Notes: generated by a model not told the origin, from the letters alone. Shown: positions 10,735 through 21,032, counted from the stretch's first letter. The stretch: 64,000 bases of DNA from Enterobacter sp. (GCA_022649305.1 JALCNW010000002.1:84932-148931), one strand, 5' to 3'. Translations and numbers: made by a program.

Positions 10735-12469
10735 ATGAAAACGGAACAACCGTTATGGGGCAGAGGGATCATGGTCTCGCCCCAGCACTTCCAGCAACAG
10801 GCCGCGTATGCGGCCTGGTCTGCGGCATGTATCGCTCAGATGGGACTTAACCATCCCTGGGGAGTGATCGAGTCGACGTTTGAGCCGGAGGTGCTGAAAC
10901 TCGGACGTCTGCAGGCCCGCAGGCTGCATGTGCGTTTTCAGGATGGCACGCTGACCGATACCGACAATGCCGATGCCCTACCACCAGCATTGTTACTGGA
11001 TGGTGAATCTCGCGAAACCCTGGTGTTACTGGCACTTCCGCTGTTGCGTGCCAACGGCGGTAATTGCCTGACCCCGGATGAGGTGGCTGAGCGCCCGGTA
11101 CGTTACCGTCAGCGCTGGCATGATGTGCGCAACACCTATGGTGATGACACCCGGCAGATTGCGGTGATGCAGCCAGAATTGACGCTGCGCTTTGCCCATC
11201 AGAACAACAGTGATTATCTGACCTGTCCGGTTGCCCGTTTACTGCAGGATTCGCAGGGTGTCTGGACGCTGGATGAAACCTTCCTCCCGCCGTTGCTGAT
11301 GGTGAAGAGCAGCCGCTGGCTGAGCATCCAGCTTGAACAGCTAATGATTCAGCTCCGCGCTCGACTGATTCGTCTGATGGCTATGCGTCGTGAAAGCAAC
11401 GAAAGGATGGCTGATTTTGCCGTAGCTGACGTTTCCCTCTTTTGGCTGCTGAATGCGCTCAACAGCGCAGAGCCAGTCCTCGGTCAGTTTCAGCGAAACC
11501 CAGAAAGTCCGGTGGAGCGCCTGTATCCGGAGTTGGCCCGCCTGGCGGGTAGCCTTCTGACCTTCTCACTGGAGCATCAGGTCAGTGCCATTCCAGCGTA
11601 TCAGCATGAAGCGCTGAATGCCGTTTTCCCACCGTTATTCGATCTGTTAAGCGATTTGCTGGAAGCGAGCCTACCGTCCCGTGTTGTGTCTGTCGAACTC
11701 ACCCATGACAAGCGTCTGCGTCAGTGGTTGGCCCGGCTGCAGGACCCGCGTTTGCGTGAGGGAGCTGATTATTACCTCTCCGTGCGTTCGCTGATCCCGG
11801 TACCCAGCCACGTTCGAGGCGGGTGGCACGGACACCATTTCCCAGTCGCTGCTTGGCCTGGTGGGGCTGGGCATTCCCGGCACGGCAAATCATATTGCCA
11901 CACCTGTATCACGCTTTCTGGCTCTGCTTGGCGTACTGCGACAACCGGGTAAAACAGAGGAGGGAATGCAGGCACTGGTGAACTTATTGGCACCGAACAC
12001 CAGGGTGAAAGTCAGTCCGTACTGTCTGCGTCCAGTCGAAATCAAGCAACCTCTGGGTTTTTATGAGGATGAGGGTTTTCTTCTTGACGGCAACACACCA
12101 CTGGGTGACGAAGCGATGGATGCCAGCAGTCAACTGCTGATTGCACTCTCGACTGATGACGAACAGGAAGCGCAGGGCTGGAAGCCCGATAACCTGCTCT
12201 ATCAGGACTTTCTTGTGATGCTGCGGGTGTACCTGGGCTGGCGATTTAAAGCCCGAATAACCCTGACGGTCAGCACCCGTTTGCTGACGGCGCCCCCTCT
12301 GGGTGAGGGACCTTTCTGGCTGGGCATGAATGGTGTGCTGGGCATTGACGGTGAGGTTTTACCGGACGATATACCACAGGCCTTTACCACGGAATTGGGC
12401 CGTTATACCGGTCTGCAGCCCGCTACACCACAACAAGGAAACCAACGTGTTACGTACAAGTTTGACTAA
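10735..12469 (+). pseudogene. Chimeric remnant: tssK 5' portion fused out of frame to tssG 3' portion, junction about 11790-11815
   Basis: Frame 1 starts as TssK (LWGRGIMVSPQHFQQQ...YYLSVRS); from about 11800 the other frame reads FEAGGTDTISQSLLGLVGLG...FLALLGVLRQPGKTEEGMQALVNLLAPNTRVKVSPYCLRPV...WLGMNGVLG, resembling the TssG C-terminal half. Confidence 0.75.
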
Positions 12470-12992
12470 AACCCTACGCTGGATGCTGCCGGTGTTGGCA
12501 TGCACTCTGACTGGATGTGGCCTCACGCAGAGCGTCGCTGATGGGGGTAAATCGGCTTTTAACTCCGTTTTTTATAAAAAAATCAAAGTACTGCATCTGG
12601 ATTTCACTGCCCGTGAAACGCTTAACACCGATGCGCGTGAAAGTAATTCGCTCTCTGAGCCGGTGGTAGTGCGCATTTACCAACTGAAGGACAGAAAAGT
12701 CTTCGATAAGACGGTGTACCAACAGTTACTGAAGGAAGGCGATACCTTACTGAAAGATGATCTGTTGGCGAGTCGCGATGTGGTGGTCAAACCCGGAGGG
12801 GATGCGAGCCTTGATGTTCCACTGGAAGCTGATACGCAATTCGTCGCCGTTATCGGCTTATTCCGCCATCCGGATATGGAGAGCAATACCTGGAAGCAGG
12901 TGCTGGAGCGTGAAGCGCTGGATCCTGATAAACCGCGCGTTCTGGAAGCGGGTAATAACTATCTGACTTTGAAGCCCATTAAGGAGGATTAA
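12447..12992 (+). CDS. tssJ: T6SS outer-membrane lipoprotein TssJ
   Basis: GTG start; lipobox LTGCG; VVVRIYQLKDRKVFDK and VAVIGLFRHPD motifs. Confidence 0.85.
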   Translation: MLRTSLTKTLRWMLPVLACTLTGCGLTQSVADGGKSAFNSVFYKKIKVLHLDFTARETLNTDARESNSLSEPVVVRIYQLKDRKVFDKTVYQQLLKEGDTLLKDDLLASRDVVVKPGGDASLDVPLEADTQFVAVIGLFRHPDMESNTWKQVLEREALDPDKPRVLEAGNNYLTLKPIKED

Positions 12993-13447
12993 TGCCACTG
13001 GAGCACATTACACCATCGTTGTACGAAATGTTGGCTGGCAACTTCACTGGAGGACTTGAATTGAATCAGGTCAGTGAGCAAAACCAGGTGATTCTTTCTG
13101 TGTTGGACAATATGCAGCGAATCCTTAACGCCCGAGCGGGGACGCTGGCGCATTTGCCTGATTATGGCTTGCCTGAAATGTCCAAAATCCTGCAGGGAAT
13201 GCCGGGTACAGCGCATCAGCTCACGATCACGCTTTCCGAGATATTGCTGAAATATGAACCACGACTGAAAAATGTTGAGGTGGTGATACTGGAACAAATT
13301 CAGCCTGGAGAGCTGCGCTATGCCATTGATGCTGAACTTAAGGGTCTCGGTCTGGTGCGATACGGTAGTGAGTTTATGCCTGAGGGCCGGGTGCTTTTAC
13401 GCCATCTTAAACAGCAGCAGTATGTCGACAAACATGCGCGAATTTAG
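12992..13447 (+). CDS. tssE: T6SS baseplate subunit TssE (gp25-like)
   Basis: VLDNMQRILNARAGTLAHLPDYGLPEMSKIL; overlaps tssJ stop. Confidence 0.87.
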   Translation: MPLEHITPSLYEMLAGNFTGGLELNQVSEQNQVILSVLDNMQRILNARAGTLAHLPDYGLPEMSKILQGMPGTAHQLTITLSEILLKYEPRLKNVEVVILEQIQPGELRYAIDAELKGLGLVRYGSEFMPEGRVLLRHLKQQQYVDKHARI

Positions 13448-13485
13448 TCTTTGTTTTTTAAAGGATCTGGGGTAACACAGAGTAT

Positions 13486-13959
13486 ATGTCCGCAAAAACA
13501 CAGTTTCTCAAAAAACTACAAGCACGACAGCCTTCTCCTTGTTCTTTTGGCAGCAAGAGTGAATCAGATATTGCGATGTTTCGTCAGCAAATGAGTGAGC
13601 TTCAGGAGCGGATGGGGGGTTGGCTAGAGAACACCGGTATCAGTCTTGAATGTACGAGTGTGCCGCTCACCGACCTGTTGGTGGATAGTCGGGCTTTCGA
13701 GATTCCGGGGATACAGCTTCACTATGAGAAAAGAACGATAAAATTCACCCCGCTTTTCTTGTATGGACAAGACGTGACGGGATGTGTGGAAGTCAGCCTT
13801 TGTGCAGATGGCCGACTCATTCCGCTGAGCCGTTTATTTATGCGCTCAGGCAAAAGCACTGACTGGACTTATACCCTTTCGGGGGGCTCTTCCTGGTCCA
13901 GGTGCGACTTCGGTGAAGAGGCATTCTTCATGATGCTCGACGGTCTGCTTTCAGACTGA
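13486..13959 (+). CDS. Hypothetical protein in T6SS cluster
   Basis: ORF between tssE and tssA-like gene; no recognised domain. Confidence 0.5.
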   Translation: MSAKTQFLKKLQARQPSPCSFGSKSESDIAMFRQQMSELQERMGGWLENTGISLECTSVPLTDLLVDSRAFEIPGIQLHYEKRTIKFTPLFLYGQDVTGCVEVSLCADGRLIPLSRLFMRSGKSTDWTYTLSGGSSWSRCDFGEEAFFMMLDGLLSD

Positions 13960-14010
13960 CGGCTTCCCTCACTGTCTGCCTAATTACTTTCTAACGACGG
14001 AAATTCTGCC

Positions 14011-15336
14011 GTGAATAACGCTTTGCAACTTAAAACCGGCGGTGACCCGCGTACGCTGCCGGACTATGCCGCCTTACGCGATGAAATCGGCAAGCTGGCC
14101 CATCCGGCTCGCCCGGACGTCAACTGGCGGTATGCCGAGAAACTCTGCCTCTCACTGTTCGAACAAAACGGCGTAGAGCTTCAGACCGCGGCCTGGTACA
14201 CGCTTGCGCGTACACATCTTGCTGGGCTGTTTGGGCTGAACGAAGGGTTATCCATTCTGGAGGCGCTGATCAGCCATCAGTGGGGTGGGCTATGGCCGCA
14301 GGCGGTGCATGCCAGAATTGAGATCCTCAGCAGTCTGAGCCAGCGCATCCAGCAGATGATGCGTACGCTGTCGCTGAACTACAGCGATCTCAGCCAGCTT
14401 TATCAGGCCGAGCAGTTGCTGACGCGTCTTGAAGCGATATTTCAGCGGCTGGAGCTTAAACATCTGAGTCAGCTTGAGACGCTGCGAACTCTGATGCACA
14501 ACAGTGCTGTCCGGCTGGAAAACAGTGATAGTGAGTCGGATCGGAGTGCTGTCGTTTTGCCCGATATCTCGATCGCTGCAACAAATGAGCCAGCAGAGGC
14601 GGTGAAGTGGGTATACGTCGCGCAGCCTGAGTTCCAGCCCAACGTAGAGGTCATGTCGGTAATACCTTCCCCGACGAAACCGTGGAAACCTTTTGCGGCG
14701 GGAATGGCGGCTATGCTGGTGATAAGTGCCGCCACGGTGTGGGGCTGGAATACTTTTCATCAACCAGACCGGTTACAAACAGCGCTCGCTACTACGTTCG
14801 CGCCATTACCTGCCCGGCTTTCGTCCGCGCAACTGGAGGGGTTGCGTCAGCAAAACCTTCCGGCGCAAGCGGCTATCAAAAATACTCGACAGCAGCTCAC
14901 TCGCTTGAGCCAGTTGCCGCCGGACTGGTCCGTCGACTATAGCCGTCAACTGGTACAGCAGGCATTGATTTTATGGCCAGAGCAGGCAAAACCGCTGGCG
15001 CAGGAGTGGCAACAGCAGCGTAAAGGAGCCGCTTTGCCGATGGAAAGCCTCAACGGCTGGAATGAGGGGATGACAAAGCTCCAGCAGTTGAGCGACAAGC
15101 TGAACGGGCTGGATGAACAGAAGGGAAAATATATTACGGTCAGCGAACTGAAATCGGTGGTGTTCACAGCAATGCAGGCGTTTAACCGGACAGTACCGGC
15201 TGAAGAGCAACTGCGGACGCTGGCGCAAACCCCAGCCGGGCAGCCACTGCCTGCTGCGGCGCAATCGCAACTGGAAATGCACCTTAAGCAGCTAACGGCG
15301 CAGTATGGCGATCTGAAACACCGCGAAGTGAAGTAA
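14011..15336 (+). CDS. TssA/VasL-like protein (ImpA N-terminal domain plus TM)
   Basis: RTLPDYAALRDEIGKLAHPARPDVNWRYAEKLCLSLFEQNGVELQTAAWYTLAR ImpA_N-like; TM segment AAMLVISAATVWGW. Confidence 0.8.
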   Translation: MNNALQLKTGGDPRTLPDYAALRDEIGKLAHPARPDVNWRYAEKLCLSLFEQNGVELQTAAWYTLARTHLAGLFGLNEGLSILEALISHQWGGLWPQAVHARIEILSSLSQRIQQMMRTLSLNYSDLSQLYQAEQLLTRLEAIFQRLELKHLSQLETLRTLMHNSAVRLENSDSESDRSAVVLPDISIAATNEPAEAVKWVYVAQPEFQPNVEVMSVIPSPTKPWKPFAAGMAAMLVISAATVWGWNTFHQPDRLQTALATTFAPLPARLSSAQLEGLRQQNLPAQAAIKNTRQQLTRLSQLPPDWSVDYSRQLVQQALILWPEQAKPLAQEWQQQRKGAALPMESLNGWNEGMTKLQQLSDKLNGLDEQKGKYITVSELKSVVFTAMQAFNRTVPAEEQLRTLAQTPAGQPLPAAAQSQLEMHLKQLTAQYGDLKHREVK

Positions 15337-15368
15337 TGATGGGCGGTGACTGAGTGTACAAAAGCAAA

Positions 15369-15393
15369 AAACCAGCCCTAGGGCTGGTTTTTC
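15369..15393. terminator. Bidirectional terminator hairpin between T6SS remnant and tRNA fragment
   Basis: AAAACCAGCCC-TA-GGGCTGGTTTTT. Confidence 0.8.
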
Positions 15394-15400
15394 TAAATAG

Positions 15401-15449
15401 TGGTGCCCGGACTCGGAATCGAACCAAGGACACGGGGATTTTCAATCCC
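15401..15449 (-). other. tRNA-Phe 3'-end fragment / ICE attachment-site direct repeat
   Basis: Reverse complement reads GGGATTGAAAATCCCCGTGTCCTTGGTTCGATTCCGAGTCCGGGCACCA, i.e. anticodon GAA through CCA of bacterial tRNA-Phe; diverges at 15450, immediately before the ICE parA gene. Confidence 0.9.
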
Positions 15450-15508
15450 TGAGTCAAAGTTAATAGTTTGTAAACAGGCGTATTTGCATACTGTAAAGAG
15501 TGTGCAAA

Positions 15509-16384
15509 ATGAAAATACTTCCCGTTATCTCTCCCAAAGGTGGAGAAGGCAAATCCACGTTTGCTGCTTACCTTGCCGGTTTTCTTGCCGATGCCGGCCT
15601 GAACACCCTTCTTGTGGATGCAGACTATTCCCAGCCCACAGCCAGCAGTATCTTCGCGCTGGAGCATGAATCCCCTTTCGGTCTCTATGAATTGCTGATG
15701 CAGATGGTCAGTGACCATACGCAATGCATTTCGCAGACCGCCATAAAAAATCTCGATGTCATCTACTCTAACGACCCGGACGAACTGTTGCCGACCGCGA
15801 TGCTCCACGCTGCAGACGGCCGTCTGCGCCTGCGTAACATACTTCAGCATCCTTTCTTTAACCGTTATGACGTCATTATTGTGGATTCGAAAGGCGCAAC
15901 AGGCGTCATGACCGAGCTTTCCCTCCTTTCCTCTACCGGTAATGTGATGGGCGTTGTTAAACCCATCCTTCCGGATGTCCGTGAATTTATCCGCGGCTCC
16001 CTTCATATGCTTACCCGCCTGAAAACCTATGAAAATTACGGTATCCGCCTTCCTGATATTTCCATTCTCGTCAACTGTATCGAAAACACTCTGCTTGACC
16101 GTGAAGCAATGGACGGTCTTGCCGCCATCATTAACGAAAAACATTACGACGCCTCTGCGCTGGGCAACCGTGACGTTTATCGTTTACTCGATACCCGTAT
16201 CGAGGCGCTGGATATTTTCAAACTGGGGCACGTCAAGCAGCAGCCCGTGCATCGTCTGGAATACAAAACACGCCGCAAAGGTCCGGCCGCAGCCGTCACC
16301 ATGCACGACCTCGCGTGTGAACTGTTCTCTGAGTGGCAGAGCCATTTCAGTGACGTTCTGACCCGGGAGGTGCGTCATGTCTGA
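15509..16384 (+). CDS. parA: ParA/Soj-type ATPase, first ICE gene
   Basis: ISPKGGEGKSTFAAYLAGFLADAGLNTLLVDAD deviant Walker A. Confidence 0.9.
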   Translation: MKILPVISPKGGEGKSTFAAYLAGFLADAGLNTLLVDADYSQPTASSIFALEHESPFGLYELLMQMVSDHTQCISQTAIKNLDVIYSNDPDELLPTAMLHAADGRLRLRNILQHPFFNRYDVIIVDSKGATGVMTELSLLSSTGNVMGVVKPILPDVREFIRGSLHMLTRLKTYENYGIRLPDISILVNCIENTLLDREAMDGLAAIINEKHYDASALGNRDVYRLLDTRIEALDIFKLGHVKQQPVHRLEYKTRRKGPAAAVTMHDLACELFSEWQSHFSDVLTREVRHV

Positions 16385-17747
16385 GATGATGATGCCGTGC
16401 TCTTATGAGGCTGAGCAGGCCGTACTGGGCGGACTGATGCTTGATAACGACCGGTGGGATGAGGTGATACTGCAAATCTCCCCGGAAGATTTGTTTTCCC
16501 GGCCGCACCGTATGGTCTTTCGCGTGATGGCCGAGCTGGCCGGAGAAGGGCTACCGCTCGATCTCATCACTATTACGGAACGGCTGGAGAACAGAGGCGA
16601 CCTTGAACAGTGTGGCGGCTTTGCTTATCTGGCTGAAATGAGTAAAAACACGCCGTCTGCAGCCAATATCCTGGCATACGCCGGGGTGGTGGCGGAGAAA
16701 AGCCGCCTGCGGCAGCTGATGACTGTGGGTAACAGTCTTCTTTCCGATGTGCAGGCCCCGAAAGCCAGCTCGGCGGGCATTCTTGAGTCGGCCGAAGGTA
16801 AGTTGTTTAACATTGCCGAACAGGGAGCCATGCAGCTCAACAGTGAGACCGGTGTTAACGAGGCGCTGGATAAACTGCTAACGCAGCTGGAAAGCATGTC
16901 CGCCAGTGACGGCCTCACCGGGACACCGACAGGGTTCAGTGAACTGGACGCGATGACCTGTGGTCTCCAGCCCGGCGATCTGGCCCTGCTGGCCGCCCGT
17001 CCTTCCATGGGGAAAACGTCGCTGGCCATGGCCGCCTGTACAGCGGCCGTGAGCGCAAAACCTGACGATCACGTCTTTGTGTTCAGTCTTGAAATGCCCT
17101 CAGAGCAGCTGATGATGCGCCTGCTGGCGATGGAAGGCCGGGTGGAACTGTCCCGGCTTCGCAGCGGCAACATGGATGATGAAGACTGGGCTCGCGTGTC
17201 CGAGGCAACCGGTCGCATTATTGAGTGGAAAAACCGTCTGATCATTGATGATACCAGTTACCAGACCCCGGCCACACTGCGCGCCCGCGCCCGTCGCTAT
17301 GTCCGCAAATACGGCAGACCCTCTCTCATCATGCTGGACTATCTGCAGCTTGTCCGCTCCCCCGAGCAGGAAAACCGCACGCAGGAAATAGCGGAAATTT
17401 CCCGCTCGCTTAAGGCGCTCGGTAAAGAGCTGGGCTGTCCGGTACTGGCGCTTTCCCAGCTCAACCGCCTGGTGGAGCAGCGGGCCGATAAACGCCCCAA
17501 TAATGGTGACCTGCGTGACTCCGGTGCGCTGGAGCAGGATGCGGACCTCATCATGTTTATTTACCGGGATGAGGTTTATAACCCCGGCACCCCTGATGCC
17601 GGGGTGGCTGAGATCATTGTCGGCAAGCAGCGGCAGGGGCCAACCGGCACGGTAAAAGTCAAATTTGACGGGCGTTACACCCTCTTTTCGGAGTTTCAGG
17701 AAGGCAGCTATTACTTCGGTTACCGCAGCGGGAGGAAACAGGCATGA
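16377..17747 (+). CDS. dnaB: Replicative DNA helicase DnaB-like
   Basis: EAEQAVLGGLMLDNDRWD; ARPSMGKTSLAM; MLDYLQLV; LSQLNRLVEQR. Confidence 0.95.
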   Translation: MSEMMMPCSYEAEQAVLGGLMLDNDRWDEVILQISPEDLFSRPHRMVFRVMAELAGEGLPLDLITITERLENRGDLEQCGGFAYLAEMSKNTPSAANILAYAGVVAEKSRLRQLMTVGNSLLSDVQAPKASSAGILESAEGKLFNIAEQGAMQLNSETGVNEALDKLLTQLESMSASDGLTGTPTGFSELDAMTCGLQPGDLALLAARPSMGKTSLAMAACTAAVSAKPDDHVFVFSLEMPSEQLMMRLLAMEGRVELSRLRSGNMDDEDWARVSEATGRIIEWKNRLIIDDTSYQTPATLRARARRYVRKYGRPSLIMLDYLQLVRSPEQENRTQEIAEISRSLKALGKELGCPVLALSQLNRLVEQRADKRPNNGDLRDSGALEQDADLIMFIYRDEVYNPGTPDAGVAEIIVGKQRQGPTGTVKVKFDGRYTLFSEFQEGSYYFGYRSGRKQA

Positions 17748-19444
17748 GCCGTAAAAGTTCTAATGTGGGGGCTGCCATGCTGCAGCCCGGACGCCAGTCG
17801 CAGGCGGCCGGCAATATCAGCGTCATGCCGGCGGCTGAAATGCCCATGGTCCTGACGCTCGACCAGTTAAGCCCGAATCCTGATAATCCGCGAACATCAC
17901 GCAATCCGCGTTATGACGATATCAAGGCTTCCATCCGTTCGCGCGGGCTGGACACCGTGCCCAAAGTCACCCGTGACCCGGATGGTGAGCCCGATATGTA
18001 CATCTTCAGCGACGGGGGTAATACACGTTATCAGATCCTGTCAGAACTGTGGCAGGAAACCGGAGAAGACCGGTTTTTCCGCGTCCATGTGTTGTTCAAG
18101 CCGTGGCCGGGACGGCTGCAGTGTGTTATTGGCCATCTGGCAGAGAATGAAGTGCGCGGGGAGCTGAGTTTTATTGAAAAAGCGCAGGGGATCCACAAAG
18201 CCCGCTCTATATATGAAGAGCAGATGGGAAAGACGGTTTCGTTGCGTCAGTTGTCAGAGCTACTGACCCGTGAAGGTTTGCCAGTCCATTACTCAACAGT
18301 CAGCCGTATGGAAGATGCGCTGAAATATCTTTATCCGTGGATCCCAGACCTGCTTGAGTCCGGGCTTGGCAGGCCACAAATAACGTCACTGCTGGCGCTC
18401 CGGCATGATGCGGAACGCGTGTGGGATGAGTTTTGCCTGATTTCAGACACAGGCGACAAATCCTTCAGCGACGTTTTTGGCCAGTGTTGTGGCCGTTTCA
18501 ACTCCCCGGAACTGTGGTCTCTGGAGATGTTTCGCGATGAATTTATTGGTGATTTACTGCAGGCGTTACCCCATCCGGAACTGGACTATGACCGCTGGAT
18601 GATGGAACTCGATCCTAAAGAACGCAACCGCAGACATCACTTTGGCGAGCCGGAGACGGTTGCCTTTCCCGCCGCAAACAAGCCTGTTAATGCTGATCAC
18701 GCCCTGCATACCACAGGCTCAGATGAGAGTGAAGGCGTCCCGCTACCTGTCTCCAGTTCACGTCCTGAGGTCTCAGGAGGGGCTGTAACGCCCGTTCCGG
18801 GTAATGCGTCTTCTCCTTCTGAAACACCGATTAATGAGCCCCCTCGGCATGAGGTTCAGCCAGATATGTACGGTGCCGCGCCGGTTATTTCAGGTGAGAG
18901 CGGGGATGTTAGCGGGCTGGTTACCCTCTCCGATGGGTACGGAGAAGAGAATGGTGGAGAAGAGGACAATGGGGAGGATGGCCTGCTTTCTCTTTTAACA
19001 CCAGAACCTGAAGTTGTCCTGCAGGATGACGCGCCGGTGAGTAATGACAGCATCTGGCATGTGCCGGCCCATCAGGACGATATCGAACACCTGCAGAATA
19101 CCGCTTTTCGTCTGGCATGGGAGCTGGGTGAGGTCCTTGGCTGCGAAGATGAAATTCTTCCTCAACGCGACAAGGACATGTCTGCCGGTTACGTCGGGGC
19201 AGGTGAGGTGTGTTCTGAAGCCGCCGCATTTCTGCTGGGCCTGACCGGCGAAGCGCCTGTGCTGCATCCGGCGGCAGGGGTGTGTGGTCTGCCAGAGCTT
19301 TTCACCGGCGGCCCGGGTGAGGGGGAAGCACCTGCCCTGACAGATGAAGATGCTCTGAAACTGCTCCGCCTGATGCGCGTTATGCGCCGTCTCCGGGAGC
19401 TGCAACGCGGTCTGAAGTACGGGGAGGATAACAGTGATGAATAA
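17744..19444 (+). CDS. parB: ParB family protein (ICE partition)
   Basis: LDQLSPNPDNPRTSRNPRYDDIKASIRSRGL; GHLAENEVRGELSFIEKAQGI. Confidence 0.9.
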   Translation: MSRKSSNVGAAMLQPGRQSQAAGNISVMPAAEMPMVLTLDQLSPNPDNPRTSRNPRYDDIKASIRSRGLDTVPKVTRDPDGEPDMYIFSDGGNTRYQILSELWQETGEDRFFRVHVLFKPWPGRLQCVIGHLAENEVRGELSFIEKAQGIHKARSIYEEQMGKTVSLRQLSELLTREGLPVHYSTVSRMEDALKYLYPWIPDLLESGLGRPQITSLLALRHDAERVWDEFCLISDTGDKSFSDVFGQCCGRFNSPELWSLEMFRDEFIGDLLQALPHPELDYDRWMMELDPKERNRRHHFGEPETVAFPAANKPVNADHALHTTGSDESEGVPLPVSSSRPEVSGGAVTPVPGNASSPSETPINEPPRHEVQPDMYGAAPVISGESGDVSGLVTLSDGYGEENGGEEDNGEDGLLSLLTPEPEVVLQDDAPVSNDSIWHVPAHQDDIEHLQNTAFRLAWELGEVLGCEDEILPQRDKDMSAGYVGAGEVCSEAAAFLLGLTGEAPVLHPAAGVCGLPELFTGGPGEGEAPALTDEDALKLLRLMRVMRRLRELQRGLKYGEDNSDE

Positions 19445-20147
19445 CTCACAGCGACAGTTGCGACTGCTGAATCTTGTCAGGAAACTGCTGAAGCTGGGCC
19501 GCAGCAACAGTAATGCCCATGAGGCAGGACTGGCCCTGCAGCGTGCCCAGAAGCTGATGGCCAGATACGGTATCAGCGAGCTTGATGCCGGCCTTACATC
19601 CGTGCGCGAAGCGTCTTCCCGCACGGCCCCTTCGGATGCTGAAAAAGTTCCGGAATGGATGGTGACCCTTGTCCGGGGCGTCTGTCATGCCTTTGGCTGC
19701 CAGGCTTATTACTCATGGCGTCAGACCTCTGCCGGGTATCGCCGTTCGGTAACCTTTTACGGATTCAGTGAAAAACCTGAGATAGCAGCCTATGCCTTTG
19801 ATGTGCTGACGCGCCAGCTGAAAGATGCCACAAATTCTTATCTCAAAACCCAGAGTAAGCTGCTGAAACTGGCCACACGCCGGGCGAGAGCGGAGCAGTT
19901 CCGTGACGGCTGGGTATGTGGGGTGCGTGAGGTGATATCGGCAACTGACATCAGCAGCGAGGAGCAGCAGGTGATGAGTCACTGGCTGGAAAGCCGCAGT
20001 ATGAAAACAGTCACAACCCGTGAACTGAAAGCCTGCCGCGGGGCGGATACAGCACGTTATCAGGGGTATGAAGCCGGACAAAATGCCCGTCTTCATCAGG
20101 GTGTCAGCGGCCGGGGTCCGGCAGCCATTGGTTACCGTCAGGATTAA
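19434..20147 (+). CDS. DUF2786 domain protein
   Basis: KLLKLGRSNSNAHEAGLALQRAQKLMARYGIS matches DUF2786. Confidence 0.85.
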   Translation: MMNNSQRQLRLLNLVRKLLKLGRSNSNAHEAGLALQRAQKLMARYGISELDAGLTSVREASSRTAPSDAEKVPEWMVTLVRGVCHAFGCQAYYSWRQTSAGYRRSVTFYGFSEKPEIAAYAFDVLTRQLKDATNSYLKTQSKLLKLATRRARAEQFRDGWVCGVREVISATDISSEEQQVMSHWLESRSMKTVTTRELKACRGADTARYQGYEAGQNARLHQGVSGRGPAAIGYRQD

Positions 20148-20153
20148 GGGGGA

Positions 20154-20744
20154 ATGATGAACAGTTTATCTCAGGCTGCAAACGGATTATTGATGCAGCT
20201 GGTTATGGATCTCAGAAGTGGCTATCTCCGCCGCTGCGAATCGCTGGGACTGAACCGCGAGGAAATGCAGATGCTGCAGGGGCTCTCGCTCGAAGAGCTT
20301 CACTACCTTTCCGGCAGTGAGGTGTCGATCATCAGTGTGGGCATCAATCACGGCAATCTGGTGCGCATGCTACAGCAGGCCCGGACGGAACAGAAACGAC
20401 TCCAGCGTATCGATCGGGCGCTGGCGCTGGGCGGCTCCATTGAACTGATGGCCAATTACTTCGGGCTCTCCAGTACGGACGTGGCGGCCCGCCGTCGCAT
20501 TGCCGGTATCGATGTCCGGCCGGGGCGCGGTAACGCACTGGGTGATGAGGAAAACGCCGCCCTGTGGCGTCAGTGGCAAAAGTCCGGCGTTGAAGACGCG
20601 GAAAGTGCTGACGGGCTGGACGTAATGATGCTGGCTGCAGAACAGATGAACGTCTCGCTGACGTCGGTCTGGCATGCCGTCCGCGGCTGGCACAAGACCC
20701 GGCAGCCTTCTCCGGCCCGAACGCCGGTAAGGAAGACGGCATGA
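20154..20744 (+). CDS. DUF2857 domain protein
   Basis: Position and sequence (LGLNREEMQMLQGLSLEELHYLSGS) as in SPI-7-like ICEs. Confidence 0.75.
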   Translation: MMNSLSQAANGLLMQLVMDLRSGYLRRCESLGLNREEMQMLQGLSLEELHYLSGSEVSIISVGINHGNLVRMLQQARTEQKRLQRIDRALALGGSIELMANYFGLSSTDVAARRRIAGIDVRPGRGNALGDEENAALWRQWQKSGVEDAESADGLDVMMLAAEQMNVSLTSVWHAVRGWHKTRQPSPARTPVRKTA

Positions 20745-20989
20745 AATACAGAATGGTTGTGCCGGGCCTGCGGGCTCCCCATGGTACGCCGCCGCAATGC
20801 TGTCAAAAGGCGTTACGTCAGGTTCGCCGTTTCCGGCAGGGGGCGCGTAATTACACCCGGCTCGATGAGAAAGGCTGCGGTTACTACAAAATCGATCTCG
20901 GCCCGTTCTGGCGTCTGCTGAGTCGCAACGAAGGCCGGACATGGCTTCTTCTCAGCCACGAACGCTATAACAGCGCCATACGGAAATAG
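20741..20989 (+). CDS. Small hypothetical ICE protein
   Basis: Overlaps preceding stop; C-terminal YYKIDLGPFWRLLSRNEGRTWLLLSHERYN. Confidence 0.6.
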   Translation: MKYRMVVPGLRAPHGTPPQCCQKALRQVRRFRQGARNYTRLDEKGCGYYKIDLGPFWRLLSRNEGRTWLLLSHERYNSAIRK

Positions 20990-21010
20990 CAGCATGACAG
21001 CCTGTTTACC

Positions 21011-21032
21011 CTGCACCCGTACGCGGGTGCAG
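21011..21032. promoter_or_regulatory. Perfect hairpin upstream of STY4528-type gene
   Basis: CTGCACCCG-TACG-CGGGTGCAG. Confidence 0.6.

Noticed and set aside
10735-12469. Simple sequencing frameshift in tssK
   Set aside because: Downstream frame looks like TssG rather than TssK, so a deletion fusion explains it better.
15401-15476. Complete tRNA-Phe gene
   Set aside because: Only the 3' 49 nt match; the D-arm and acceptor 5' half are absent at this end.
15284-16144. 286-aa minus-strand ORF over the tRNA fragment and parA
   Set aside because: Spans the ICE junction and opposes a clear ParA gene; no domain seen.
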